NCBI GenBank assembly: GCA_025462885.1 | Contig: JAOAPN010000012.1 | Coordinates: 366,291 to 430,290 of the forward strand | Source: Acidobacteriaceae bacterium | Lineage (GTDB): Bacteria; Acidobacteriota; Terriglobia; Terriglobales; Acidobacteriaceae | Length of the DNA: 64,000 bases | Reading direction: 5' to 3' | In this document: piece after piece, positions 51,270 through 59,584 of the stretch | How the letters are laid out: each line of letters starts with the position of its first letter | How positions within the stretch are numbered: the stretch's first letter is position 1 | The notes under the pieces: generated by a model | The model's database searches: none | Told to the model about the DNA's origin: nothing | Seen by the model: only the letters and a program-made list of their open reading frames with translations | Translations under genes and position numbers: made by a program

Positions 51270-52574
51270 CTAGGACAGTGCAAGGTTAGACCGTAAGATT
51301 TTCATTGCGTTCTGCAATAGATCCGGTAGAGCGGAGTAGCTCGTGTACAGCAAAGTCAGAGTGCCGCCAGTGGTAACTACCCCTATGTCTTGCTCTGCCT
51401 CGAAACCAAAGGTCACAGCTGGTCCCCAGACACGATGTACCCTCAATTCGCCGACCTGGATTTCGAATGGAAGAACCTGAAGGTTCGACACCACTAAATC
51501 ACAACCGGCGTAATTCGAAGACATATCGGCGACGAATTCCGTGGATGCATTTTCCGGCGCGAGGCCCTCAAAGCTTTTCACGATTCTGTTCAATCCTTCG
51601 GGGGTCGTAAACGGGACTATTTGCGCACGTGTCGAACGCGCCAACTCCCAAAAGGAATCTCCAGAAGACGGGAGAAATCCGGATAGACCTGCTCCGACGG
51701 CAATCACGCATTCATCGGTGAGGCCAAGGATCGCACGGACATTGATAGGGGAGAATACTCGGACGACCGAACTTCTCCAAGCCGGAAAGGTCATACGTCC
51801 TGCCAGAGCCAGGGCAGTGGTGATCGCGCAGTGCAGAGTGGTCCCCTCTTGGCGTGATCGGTCGCGAAGGGCGCTTGTCTCCGCTGCTGTCAATTCGGCG
51901 CTCTCGATGTGGGCTCTCGTATTGTTTTTGGACCGATATGAAGTCGGAATCGGAGCAGCACCCTGCTCACTGGGAGAGGGCTTGAGCCTCAACATGTCGA
52001 GAAGTTCGTTTTCTGAGAGCGGGACTTGAAGCGGCTCGAAAGAACTTTTCAGATCCAAACTGCGAAGGAGATCTCTCAGGAGAAACAATGAGCCGATTCC
52101 ATCCACGATTGCGTGATGACAAGTAAGAATTAGAACGCAGCGGCTGTCACCTTCAAGAACAGTCACTCGGACGAGTGGAGCTTTCGTGGTGTCAAAAGGC
52201 TCGCTGAGTTCCTGGCTCATCACAGCTTTCCATTGGTCTTCCGTAGACCAAGGACGAAACGTTAGCGGAACATCCGAGGAAGACACACGGGTGAACTGCG
52301 CCCGACCTTGACCGTCCAAGACAATAGATGCGTTGAGCAGCGGATGACGACGTTGCACTTGCTCGGCCGCATGTTTCCACTGGGGACGTGAAATGACACC
52401 GTGGATTTCAGCTGCGATGGCGTGGTGATTCGATCGATTCTTCCCCATGAGCCAGAACCAACGTTCCAGCGAACCCAAGCTTCTTAAATACTCTTCACCT
52501 CTGGGCCCCTCCTTCAACAACTCATGCGCTCCACTTTCAGCAAATTTGCCTGTTGCTTCGGTTACTACGGTCAT
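51270..52574 (-). CDS. Condensation-domain acyltransferase (PapA-like)
   Basis: 434-residue stand-alone condensation-type domain. The catalytic HHxxxDG is H153-H154 to G159 in LTCHHAIVDGIGS. The N-terminal SLERWFWLMGKNRSNHHAIA and the late DLVVSNLQVLP region fit the PapA5/alcohol acyltransferase branch rather than an NRPS module, since no carrier or adenylation domain is nearby. It would esterify a hydroxyl group with an acyl thioester. ATG has AAAGGA upstream. It is convergent with the MFS gene. Confidence 0.82.
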   Translation of the reverse strand: MTVVTEATGKFAESGAHELLKEGPRGEEYLRSLGSLERWFWLMGKNRSNHHAIAAEIHGVISRPQWKHAAEQVQRRHPLLNASIVLDGQGRAQFTRVSSSDVPLTFRPWSTEDQWKAVMSQELSEPFDTTKAPLVRVTVLEGDSRCVLILTCHHAIVDGIGSLFLLRDLLRSLDLKSSFEPLQVPLSENELLDMLRLKPSPSEQGAAPIPTSYRSKNNTRAHIESAELTAAETSALRDRSRQEGTTLHCAITTALALAGRMTFPAWRSSVVRVFSPINVRAILGLTDECVIAVGAGLSGFLPSSGDSFWELARSTRAQIVPFTTPEGLNRIVKSFEGLAPENASTEFVADMSSNYAGCDLVVSNLQVLPFEIQVGELRVHRVWGPAVTFGFEAEQDIGVVTTGGTLTLLYTSYSALPDLLQNAMKILRSNLALS

Positions 52575-52887
52575 TAATTGTTCCTTTCAAATTGACAGTT
52601 GGCTGGTGCCAGCTTGGAGACTGCGCGCTGTCTTCCTTCAGCAGGTGCGCGAAGCGGACCTCCAAGGTGGAATCGTTAGGTGAGAGGAAGACCAAGACTG
52701 TCCAAGATCTGCGCCATACTTTGCGCCGGATGGAATGTACGTAGCCAATAAGCGGGCACTCGCACTTTTTCTTCCGCGGAAATATCGATATGAGTTTGCC
52801 CGAAGTCGACAAGATCATATAATTCCGGTCCGCGACCGATGGGATCTAGCCGACAGGTCTAAATACCAGATGGATTGGCTGCATTCG
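52575..52887. other. Gap between acyltransferase and hydrolase genes
   Basis: 313 bp with no gene, palindrome or repeat that I can support. It should contain the acyltransferase promoter (reading left) and the 3' end of the hydrolase message. Confidence 0.5.
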
Positions 52888-53928
52888 CTATCGTGGCAAC
52901 GCAGCAGCCTCCAGCACTGCGTCGGCAAACGCCACCGGTGCTTCCTGTGGCAGGTTATGCCCGGCTCCTGGGACGATCCGATGCACATGCCGCTCGGGAA
53001 ACTTTGCTGCATACGCTGAGCCGTCAGTTGGCAAAACAACACCGTCGTCTGCGCCGTCAAGCGTAATTGTCGGCACATAGATGACTGGTTGAGCAATCAA
53101 TTTCTGGTTGATAGTCTCGTATGCTGGGTCGCCTGCGACGCGACCGTAGCGATGACGATAGGAGTGGATCACAACATCAACATAGTCGGCATTCTGGAAC
53201 GACGGTGCAGTTCGTTCAAACGTCGCGTCTTCGAAATGCCACTTAGGCGAGAACATCTTCCAAAGCATCTTGTTGGTATCGTGGTGATATTTTGTATAGC
53301 CTGCCTTGCCCCGCTCAGTCAGAAAATAGAATTGATACCATTGCGGCAGCTCACGCTCCGGAGCGGCGGGGATGTCGATACGGGAAGGATCTAATACCCC
53401 ATAACCGTTGACCGAAATAAGAGCTGCACAGCGCTCCGGCCAAAGAGCGGCGACCGTGCAGACGGCGCGCGCTCCCCAATCGAAGCCTGCAAGCACAACT
53501 TTCGAAAGTGCCAGCGCATCGAGGAAGGCGAGCAGGTCAGCGCCTAAAGCTGCAGCATGACCCGAGCGGGGTGTTGCCGCATCGATAAAACGCGTCGGCC
53601 CGTGCCCACGTAAGAATGGGATGAGTACCCGGTAACCGTGCGCTGCCAACAATGGTCCAACCTCAGCAAAAGCTTGAACGTCGAACGGAAACCCATGAAC
53701 AAGTACAAGAGGCGACCCAGATACCGGCCCGAGGTCGTAGTAGCCAATCTCGAGTACGCCTGCCTTCACTGTCTTGAGCGGCCCCAACCCGGTCGCTCCC
53801 CACAACGCCTGAGGTGGAACGGGTAAACCTGTTTGAGCGAGGAGAGAGAGCGAGGTGCCAGCTGCTGCGGCTCCTAGAGCTGCTAAGCTCAACAGCTTTC
53901 GGCGTCGAAAATCGATTTCTTCGGACAT
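52888..53928 (-). CDS. Exported alpha/beta hydrolase, epoxide-hydrolase-like
   Basis: 346-residue hydrolase. A Tat-type signal is visible (FRRRKLLSLAALGAAAAGTS). The oxyanion motif is VLVHGFPFD (H78-G79), and the nucleophile elbow is LAGFDWGARAV with Asp150 in place of Ser, as in epoxide hydrolases and haloalkane dehalogenases. The late GAGHNLPQEAP supplies the catalytic His. The middle cap region carries the FLTERGKAGYTKYHHDTNKM block. The ATG at 53928 has GGAG 9 nt upstream. It would act in the periplasm on an epoxide or ester. Confidence 0.83.
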   Translation of the reverse strand: MSEEIDFRRRKLLSLAALGAAAAGTSLSLLAQTGLPVPPQALWGATGLGPLKTVKAGVLEIGYYDLGPVSGSPLVLVHGFPFDVQAFAEVGPLLAAHGYRVLIPFLRGHGPTRFIDAATPRSGHAAALGADLLAFLDALALSKVVLAGFDWGARAVCTVAALWPERCAALISVNGYGVLDPSRIDIPAAPERELPQWYQFYFLTERGKAGYTKYHHDTNKMLWKMFSPKWHFEDATFERTAPSFQNADYVDVVIHSYRHRYGRVAGDPAYETINQKLIAQPVIYVPTITLDGADDGVVLPTDGSAYAAKFPERHVHRIVPGAGHNLPQEAPVAFADAVLEAAALPR

Positions 53929-54319
53929 AAGGCGCTGCTCCAGTAAAGGCGTTAGCAATCTCAATTTGAGAGATCATTCGACATTCCATTCGGCGCTTCA
54001 TTGACACCACAAGAGAGTCGGTCGCGGGATATCAAATATTCGCATCTGATCTTCAATGCAGGACACCCCTGTTGACCTACCGGACCTCCGCATTGCAGCG
54101 ACGGTCTCCATCGCTAGTACTTTCTTCAGCCAGCCTTTCACTACATCTCGATCACGCTTTCTTGCTGCCACGCTGAGTTCAAGACGCAGGTCGTGTTGCC
54201 GTTGCCAAAGTACAACTCCCTTCGAGATCTTTAGGAAGTTGAACAAGGTCTTCGTGGTACGACGCGAAGCGCCGTCTTTTGAGCCACGCTAGACTTTAAG
54301 TGATCAAGACTCATTAAAT

Positions 54320-54333
54320 GCTGCATACACATC
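54320..54333. promoter_or_regulatory. Operator-like copy upstream of the hydrolase
   Basis: Read on the minus strand the site is GATGTGTATGCAGC, two mismatches from GATGYRTAYGCATC. It lies about 390 nt upstream of the hydrolase start, so the link to that gene is weak. Confidence 0.4.
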
Positions 54334-54495
54334 ATTACTGGCGAGATGCCGCTTGTCAAGGGATCACGTACTGACCGATGCGCATCAAGCAGAGCGGCGC
54401 TACCCCAAAGTATTGCGCCTGACCTAGGCTTACAAAATGCTCTGTATTCTCTACTGATTCTGTCGCCAATAAAAAGCAGGCTCCAATCTAGTAAC

Positions 54496-54523
54496 GATGT
54501 GTACGCATCTTTTATGGTATGAT
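54496..54523 (+). promoter_or_regulatory. Operator copy and -10 box upstream of the second SDR
   Basis: GATGTGTACGCATC (54496-54509) is followed 8 nt later by TATGAT (54518-54523), the same -10 box as at the MFS promoter. It lies about 170 nt before the SDR ATG, leaving a long leader. Confidence 0.6.
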
Positions 54524-54693
54524 CAGCGCGATGTTGAATCCAAGAAAACAATCAGTTACTTGCTCCGCATCAATGCTTATTTCATCGCTCGAACGCAATG
54601 AGAATGCAGCAGTTTGAGATCTCCCCACGAGCGTGGATGTCGCAGAGCACAGCAATCCATAACCGCAACAAAGAACGATTGAAAGGAAGTCAC

Positions 54694-55434
54694 ATGAAGA
54701 AACTCGAAGGAAAGATTGCGCTCATAACAGGCGGGAATAGCGGCATCGGACTTGCGACGGCAAAGCGCTTCGTAAATGAAGGTGCGTACGTCTTCATAAC
54801 GGGACGTCGAGAGGCAGAGCTACATGCAGCTGTAGACGAGATTGGTGCCAATGTTACCGGCGTCCAAGGAGATGTGGCTAACCTTGCTGACTTAGATAGG
54901 CTCTTTGCCCAGATCAAACGGGAGAAGGGTACGCTCGACATTATCTTCGCGAATGCAGGTATTACACCGATGACTCTGTTAGGCGAGATAACGGAGGAGG
55001 AGTACGACTCACTCTTGGGAGTCAATGTGAAAGGCGTCCTCTTTACTATCCAAAAGGCGTTACCGCTCATGTCGGACGGCGGGTCGATCATTCTTAACGC
55101 GTCGATCGTCGCCAGCAAGGGGTTTGCCAACTGGAGTGTGTATAGCGCCACAAAAGCCGCTGTTCGTTCGTTCGCACGAAGCTGGACGTCGGACTTGAAG
55201 GATCGCCGTATCCGTGTCAACGCAATTAGCCCCGGCTATATCGACACAGCGCCGTGGCAGTCGAATGCCTTGACAGAGATACGCTCGAATATAGAGTCTT
55301 CGGACAGTGTGCCACTAGGCCGGTTCGGCACAGCAGATGAGGTCGCTAAGGCCGTGGTATTTCTCGCAAGTGACGACAGTAGTTACATCACTGGAACGGA
55401 AATATTTGTTGATGGCGGTGTTGCGCAAATCTGA
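54694..55434 (+). CDS. SDR-family NAD(P)-dependent oxidoreductase
   Basis: 246-residue classical short-chain dehydrogenase. Cofactor motif [29 protein letters not shown]; catalytic Ser in [10 protein letters not shown] and Tyr/Lys in [17 protein letters not shown]-terminus [15 protein letters not shown]. It is related to, but not a recent duplicate of, the SDR at 48 kb. The ATG at 54694 has AAAGGA upstream; the frame is open back to 54598 without a site. An operator copy lies in its leader region. Substrate unknown. Confidence 0.9.
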   Translation: MKKLEGKIALITGGNSGIGLATAKRFVNEGAYVFITGRREAELHAAVDEIGANVTGVQGDVANLADLDRLFAQIKREKGTLDIIFANAGITPMTLLGEITEEEYDSLLGVNVKGVLFTIQKALPLMSDGGSIILNASIVASKGFANWSVYSATKAAVRSFARSWTSDLKDRRIRVNAISPGYIDTAPWQSNALTEIRSNIESSDSVPLGRFGTADEVAKAVVFLASDDSSYITGTEIFVDGGVAQI

Positions 55435-55540
55435 CCTCGATGAAACCACGCTTCTTCAGTCGATCACGTTCGACCGCGCTCTGGTTGCTGCCGTAGCTTT
55501 TGGATCTTCGCTTGGAGTCGCAGACAACGCAAGGGGAAGG

Positions 55541-55641
55541 TGCAGGAGTAGGAACTTGACTCCTGCCGCGCAGCCGGCGAGCGGAAGGCCGGAGGGAAAG
55601 CGGGATGAGAGTCCGGGAGAAACCGAAGCGGTTTCTCCCGG
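55541..55641. other. Series of strong hairpins in a non-coding gap
   Basis: Between the SDR and the ParB fragment: GCAGGAGT pairs with ACTCCTGC (about 55541-55565), GCCGG pairs with GCCGG's complement nearby (about 55572-55593), and a perfect 13-bp stem with an AAG loop spans 55613-55641. The stretch is G/C-rich and may be a structured RNA or element-end debris. Confidence 0.4.
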
Positions 55642-55704
55642 CGCGACGCGAAAGCGCAGATCGCGTGGCAAGCGCGGCGTAAAAAGAATCGGAATCCCAA
55701 AAGC

Positions 55705-55724
55705 GGGGGGCGTCGCCACCCCCC
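55705..55724. terminator. G/C hairpin terminator after the ParB fragment
   Basis: GGGGGG (55705-55710) pairs with CCCCCC (55719-55724) around 8 nt. Read on the minus strand, it starts 7 nt after the stop of the ParB-like gene and is followed by GCTTTT, a fair intrinsic terminator. Confidence 0.6.
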
Positions 55725-55731
55725 TTTGTAG

Positions 55732-56808
55732 CTAAGCGGCCTTCTGTTTTTTCGCAGGACTCTTTTTCTGAGGAGTCTTGATGAACGTAGGCGTCTCCTT
55801 GGCTTTGCTGGCGTTTTTCTTGGAAGACTTCGGCTGTGGTGGAGCGAATACGGCCTCGGCCTCGGACAATGGGTCGGGTCCGTTTTCGCGGGGGATGCTG
55901 ACGTAATCGGTGAGGGCAACGCGTAGGGCGAAGCTGGTTAGCTTGTCGTCTGCGGTGTCATCAATGGCGGCGAGGACGATCTCCTCGTCGGTCTGCTGTG
56001 CGTTTTCATCGTTCCCTGCAAAGTGGCTAGCTACTTCCTCAAGGAAGCTGTAGGGGTCGATGTGAACAAGCAAGCGTAGGAAGGTGCGAAGTTGCGCGGC
56101 GGTGAACATGGCGGGGGCTTGATCGAGAATGCGCTCGAACATTACCGTCCGTGTCTTGCTCACCTTCTCCCGTCGCTTCTGCTCGGCCTCATACTCCTTC
56201 TGTTGCTTTTCGAATTCCGCTCTGCGTTCCTCTTCGCGGCGCTCTTGTTCGGCTTCGTGCTCCTTACGGCGCTGTTCGTACTCCGCTTTGCGCTGTTCGG
56301 CCTCTTCTTCGGTTTCCTCCTCGCGCGCTTCCTCCATAACGGGAGTTGGCAGTTCGGCCTCCTGCTTGCTATGACGGGCGGCTGTGGCGAGATCATGCAC
56401 CGGGCATTCGCTGTCGGTGCAAACAGTGATGGTGTTTCCGGCGTGCCGTCCGAAGACGATCAATGCGGATTGGGTGTGGGGGCATGGCGGCTCGGCGTCC
56501 GGGTTGTCGGGCTTGTCGAGTTCGCGGTAGGAGTGTTTAGACAGAACACCGGGGCGCTGTTCCTTGGCAGGTCGCCACGTCGTTTCGATCTGGACAAGGT
56601 GCGGACGAGCGGCCAACTCACGGTCGATATGCGCCGCAACTTTGGTCGTAAAGAGGCGCCGCAACGAATGACCGTGCGCTCGGAATTCAGGTGCTTCCTC
56701 CCACGCTTCTGAAGCACGAAGCAATCGCGCATCGACACGCGCTTCCCAGCCCTCGCTCCGCAAGAGAGGTGATGCGATACCCTGCTTCTTCTTTTTCAAC
56801 ACTGGCAT
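55732..56808 (-). CDS. ParB-like protein, C-terminal part only (N-terminally truncated)
   Basis: Up to 395 codons are open (to 56919), with the best start at MPVLKKKKQGIASP (56808; about 358 residues). What is present matches, by my memory of the family, the C-terminal half of large ParB/RepB-type partition proteins of acidobacterial mobile elements: REQRPGVL-type and NPDAEPPCPHTQSALIVF, a Cys pair in TVCTDSECPVHD, a long Glu/Arg coiled coil (EEETEEEAEQRKAEYEQRRK), then QLRTFLRLLVHIDPYSFLEE and a Lys-rich tail. The N-terminal ParB nuclease/HTH part is absent. It lies next to a deletion-fused VirB2::MobF gene, so I read it as a relic of a second conjugative element. Confidence 0.65.
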   Translation of the reverse strand: MPVLKKKKQGIASPLLRSEGWEARVDARLLRASEAWEEAPEFRAHGHSLRRLFTTKVAAHIDRELAARPHLVQIETTWRPAKEQRPGVLSKHSYRELDKPDNPDAEPPCPHTQSALIVFGRHAGNTITVCTDSECPVHDLATAARHSKQEAELPTPVMEEAREEETEEEAEQRKAEYEQRRKEHEAEQERREEERRAEFEKQQKEYEAEQKRREKVSKTRTVMFERILDQAPAMFTAAQLRTFLRLLVHIDPYSFLEEVASHFAGNDENAQQTDEEIVLAAIDDTADDKLTSFALRVALTDYVSIPRENGPDPLSEAEAVFAPPQPKSSKKNASKAKETPTFIKTPQKKSPAKKQKAA

Positions 56809-56967
56809 AATGCCGCTCCGAACCCTACTGTGGCCTACGCCTTGGTCTGTCTGTCTAGTCCAAACGTCTATGGCCTCGATTTTCAGGCCGATTTCCTTCT
56901 CTTTTTGTTCGCCATGCACCAGAATAGGTGCAAAATGGGGCTTTTGTCAATCATAGAAGGACAGAAG

Positions 56968-57075
56968 CTAGGACTCGTCCATCTTAGGCGAAGTCAAGAG
57001 ATAACGGGCGGCGCAGAGGCTCAAGATTTCAGCGTAACGGGCTGCCATGGTGGTGGCAATCTCGTGTTCAATCAT
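56968..57075 (-). CDS. Possible small ORF or gene fragment
   Basis: 35 codons, MIEHEIATTMAARYAEILSL and on to SPKMDES, between the relaxase-tail fusion and the ParB fragment. The composition looks protein-like, but there is no strong ribosome site and no family match. It may be a fragment of a relic gene. Confidence 0.3.
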   Translation of the reverse strand: MIEHEIATTMAARYAEILSLCAARYLLTSPKMDES

Positions 57076-57108
57076 GTTCCGAAACCGACGGAGGATTGAA
57101 ATCACCCG

Positions 57109-57765
57109 TCAAAGTGAAAATTCTATCTCAAGGCCGTTAGCCTGTTGCTTACCGACGCTATGCATGATGCCCTGCAGGGCATCATGCGCTTTTCCGATCT
57201 CGACGGCAGAGGACTTGGTCGCGTCATGGCTGAGGCCGGAGACGAGTAACGTCGCATCGTTGGTATAAATCTGCGCCTCGTGTGATGCGCGGGAGACAGA
57301 GACGTAGGCAAAGCGGGTGTTAATCAATTCCGGGTGAACGGTAGTATCGATGTTCACCAAAACGCGTTCGGCTGTGAGTCCCTGAGCGCTGTGGCTAGTC
57401 ACGGCGTAGCCGTGGTCAAAGCCGATCCAACCGGCTCCCCAGCCGAGCACTCCGGCGCCGAACAGCGCACCGAAGAGGCCTGGTATAGCATCCTGAAAAC
57501 GCCCACTCATCATGCGGATTCCCGCGAAGATGAGCCCGCCAAAACAGATGACAGCACCGGCATATATGGCAAAAGTTTTGAAGGTCGTCATAAGCGTTGT
57601 AGCCCCGGAGAAATCCATCGTCCCTTGGGCGTGGGCAACGCCGGCGAATGAGAGGGCGACCAGAGTCGGACCCATCACGCGCGCGGCACGGAGTAGCGTC
57701 TGTTTTGAGAAGAGTCTTGCCCACCTCTGGATGGGCCGGGATTCGAACCTCACTTTGATCTGCAT
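57109..57765 (-). pseudogene. VirB2 pilin fused in frame to a MobF relaxase C-terminus
   Basis: One open frame joins two unrelated parts. Residues 1-120 (counted from the upstream-most start at 57780) are a VirB2 pilin with signal AGVAHAQGTMDF and the helices AIYAGAVICFGGLIFA and LFGAGVLGWGAGWIG, closely similar to the pilin at 38.1-38.5 kb. From residue 121 (about 57420) it reads FDHGYAVTSHSAQGLTAERV and continues as the last ~100 residues of a MobF relaxase similar to the one ending at 21.6 kb. The fusion removes the pilin's SLTGQSM tail and about 800 residues of relaxase, so it reflects a deletion spanning a whole transfer operon. Neither function should remain. Confidence 0.8.
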
Positions 57766-57947
57766 TGGCACCTCAATCAACCAGTGATTCGGTTGCGATA
57801 TGCGTCAACGTAGAGGGGTTCGGTTCACCGAGTCCAATAAATGCGAGAGGGTCTCTTATTCGCGAGAGGAATAAGTCGAGTGGTGGCGAGGCCGTGGCTT
57901 AGCTTTTGGGGGCGAGCGGCTATGGGTGCAGGAAACTTTTCGTTCGG

Positions 57948-58817
57948 CTATCCCTGTGTGAGCTGTTGTTCCGCGCGTTGCCAATTCAGGTCGTCGGTTC
58001 CGGGCTGGCAACCTTCATCCACCCACAGCTTATGAGCCAAGGCCGCAATCTCTTCGTGCGTTGGGAGAGCCGGGCTTACGGGAAGCGAAGTATCCACTTG
58101 CTTGACCAATAACGACACGGCGTCGGCCAAGTCGATCATAATTCCATCGGTCTCTACTGGCGCGTAGTCGTCATCGCGTTCTTTCTTGTGCCAAACATCA
58201 ATTAGATAGACCGGCTTGTGCGGTTCCTCATCTCTTACGATTGCGAACTGGCTCAACTGTCCTGAATAGAACCCAAGACCATCCTTCATCTCAAGTTCGA
58301 CGAAGACGGATTTCGTTCCGTCGCTATCCAAGGCGGGGTTTAGAACCTCGTAGATGATGGGGCGTTCCCCTAGCAATCCGGTTACGCCAAACTTCCGCAA
58401 CCAGGTCGCTTTGCCAAACAGGCGCGTCGTGAACGGGCTGTTTGCTCGCAATATACCGTACAGAAACCCAAGCCAGTGGCTGACAAAGAACGATATGAAG
58501 GCGTATGCGGAAGCGATGAGAGATGCTTCGACTAAATGCTGGGAAAACCACTGACTAAGTATCAGGGCATCAAGTTTTGAGAAGAAGAAGTCAGGGTTGC
58601 CCTGATGTATCCATCCGACAAAGACCAAAACAGTGGCGGAGAAGAAGGCGAGAACCCCATGCGTTGCGACGCCCAGAGCGACAAGCTCCGCCAACTCGGC
58701 GCTCGCGCCTTGAGGCGCGAACGACCGAGGAACAAGCTGATTTCGGGTCCGTTGTGCGAAGAGGCCGGGAATGACGGCGACGATTGCGAGCAATATAGTC
58801 GAAACGTCAAACTTCAA
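57948..58817 (-). CDS. Membrane protein, DUF6338-like with C-terminal DUF2934 segment
   Basis: 289-residue protein. Membrane helices are visible at about 5-22 (VSTILLAIVAVIPGLFA), 48-70 and 100-122. The cytoplasmic part (RPIIYEVLNPALDSDGTKSV, VYLIDVWHKK) fits DUF6338 proteins. The C-terminus, EEIAALAHKLWVDEGCQPGT then DDLNWQRAEQQL, resembles DUF2934, a short helical repeat common in Acidobacteriota and Proteobacteria. The start is TTG at 58817 preceded by GGAGAGGTG. The role is unknown; it follows the small gene 58838-59041 by 20 nt. Confidence 0.7.
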   Translation of the reverse strand: MKFDVSTILLAIVAVIPGLFAQRTRNQLVPRSFAPQGASAELAELVALGVATHGVLAFFSATVLVFVGWIHQGNPDFFFSKLDALILSQWFSQHLVEASLIASAYAFISFFVSHWLGFLYGILRANSPFTTRLFGKATWLRKFGVTGLLGERPIIYEVLNPALDSDGTKSVFVELEMKDGLGFYSGQLSQFAIVRDEEPHKPVYLIDVWHKKERDDDYAPVETDGIMIDLADAVSLLVKQVDTSLPVSPALPTHEEIAALAHKLWVDEGCQPGTDDLNWQRAEQQLTQG

Positions 58818-58837
58818 CCGTCACCTCTCCCTAATGA

Positions 58838-59041
58838 CTATCTCCGCGTTGTCTGGGTACTGGAGGAATTCGTGCTGGAAGTGGAACCATTGCTGCTCGA
58901 ACTCCCACCTTGCCGAGTAGCCACAAACGGGTTCCGGGCTCCCGGAACCGTTCTCACGGTATTGAGAGTCTTGCCCAGGTCGCCATTCTGCACCAACTTG
59001 CAAACCGAGTCTTGCGCGAGAATTCTTTGCGGCTGAGCCAT
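58838..59041 (-). CDS. Small hypothetical protein with Ser/Thr-rich tail
   Basis: 67-residue protein starting MAQPQRILAQDSVCKLVQNG, with a low-complexity Ser/Thr/Asn tail (GGSSSSNGSTSSTNSSSTQT). ATG at 59041 has GGAGGT 4 nt before it. It is 20 nt upstream of the DUF6338-like gene on the same strand, so they likely form an operon. No family recognised. Confidence 0.6.
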   Translation of the reverse strand: MAQPQRILAQDSVCKLVQNGDLGKTLNTVRTVPGARNPFVATRQGGSSSSNGSTSSTNSSSTQTTRR

Positions 59042-59125
59042 AGACACCTCCGTATCACATCTATTCTACCCGATTGCGCCAATTCGTGAATAGCTTTGCC
59101 CAATGGATTGAAACGCATACCTGCG

Positions 59126-59584
59126 TTACGCGCTTTTGCGTGATTCTCTGCCAAAAACGGGGCTGTAATTGTCCAGATCAAAATCGTCCGAGGCCTGAGC
59201 TTCGACCTCTTCTGGTGTCAGTTGAAATGCGTCACGCCCCTCCCGAGTCGGCAAAACCGGCGATCCGGTAAATAGCGCCGCAGAATGGAGTAAGAGTTGT
59301 ACATGCTCCTGATCGGGATGCTTGGCGACGATTTGGGCAGCTCGGATAACCACGTTCAAGCCTTGCTGCAGCCGATGAATGTCCGCAGCTAGGCCGACGA
59401 GATGCTGGAAATCGGCATCATGCAGGATGCGATAGGTGGAGCCTCTTCCCACAAGGGTGGCTACACCATGTTCGGGAATCTCTTCGAGTGCCGTAGTCCC
59501 GCCCTTGCGAAACTGCTCAAACGAACGCCAGACCGGTCCTGGAACCAGAGCTAGGGCGGTGGAGCGAGAAAGCGAAGTGGACAT
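59126..59584 (-). CDS. Hypothetical protein
   Basis: 152-residue soluble protein, starting MSTSLSRSTALALVPGPVWR, with a helical centre (LVGLAADIHRLQQGLNVVIR) and an acidic C-terminus (LTPEEVEAQASDDFDLDNYS). The ATG at 59584 has GGAGG about 10 nt before it; the frame is open to 59713 without a better start. No family known to me. It stands alone, 84 nt upstream of the small Ser-rich gene in the same direction. Confidence 0.55.
   Translation of the reverse strand: MSTSLSRSTALALVPGPVWRSFEQFRKGGTTALEEIPEHGVATLVGRGSTYRILHDADFQHLVGLAADIHRLQQGLNVVIRAAQIVAKHPDQEHVQLLLHSAALFTGSPVLPTREGRDAFQLTPEEVEAQASDDFDLDNYSPVFGRESRKSA

Larger units (their letters stand above)
53929..54693. other. Divergent control region with two operator-like sites
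   Basis: 765 bp between the hydrolase and the second SDR. It holds operator-like copies at 54320-54333 and 54496-54509. An 82-codon minus-strand frame (53998-54246) has no recognisable family and lacks a ribosome site; I consider it unlikely to be a gene. Confidence 0.4.

Noticed and set aside
53998..54246. 82-codon minus-strand frame between hydrolase and SDR
   Set aside because: No ribosome site, TTG start, no recognisable family and located in a control region with operator copies.
57735..57770. GTTCGAATCC-like T-arm on the minus strand
   Set aside because: The flanking stem bases do not pair and the stretch is the start of the VirB2-like coding sequence (KVRFESRPIQRW), so it is not a tRNA or att copy.
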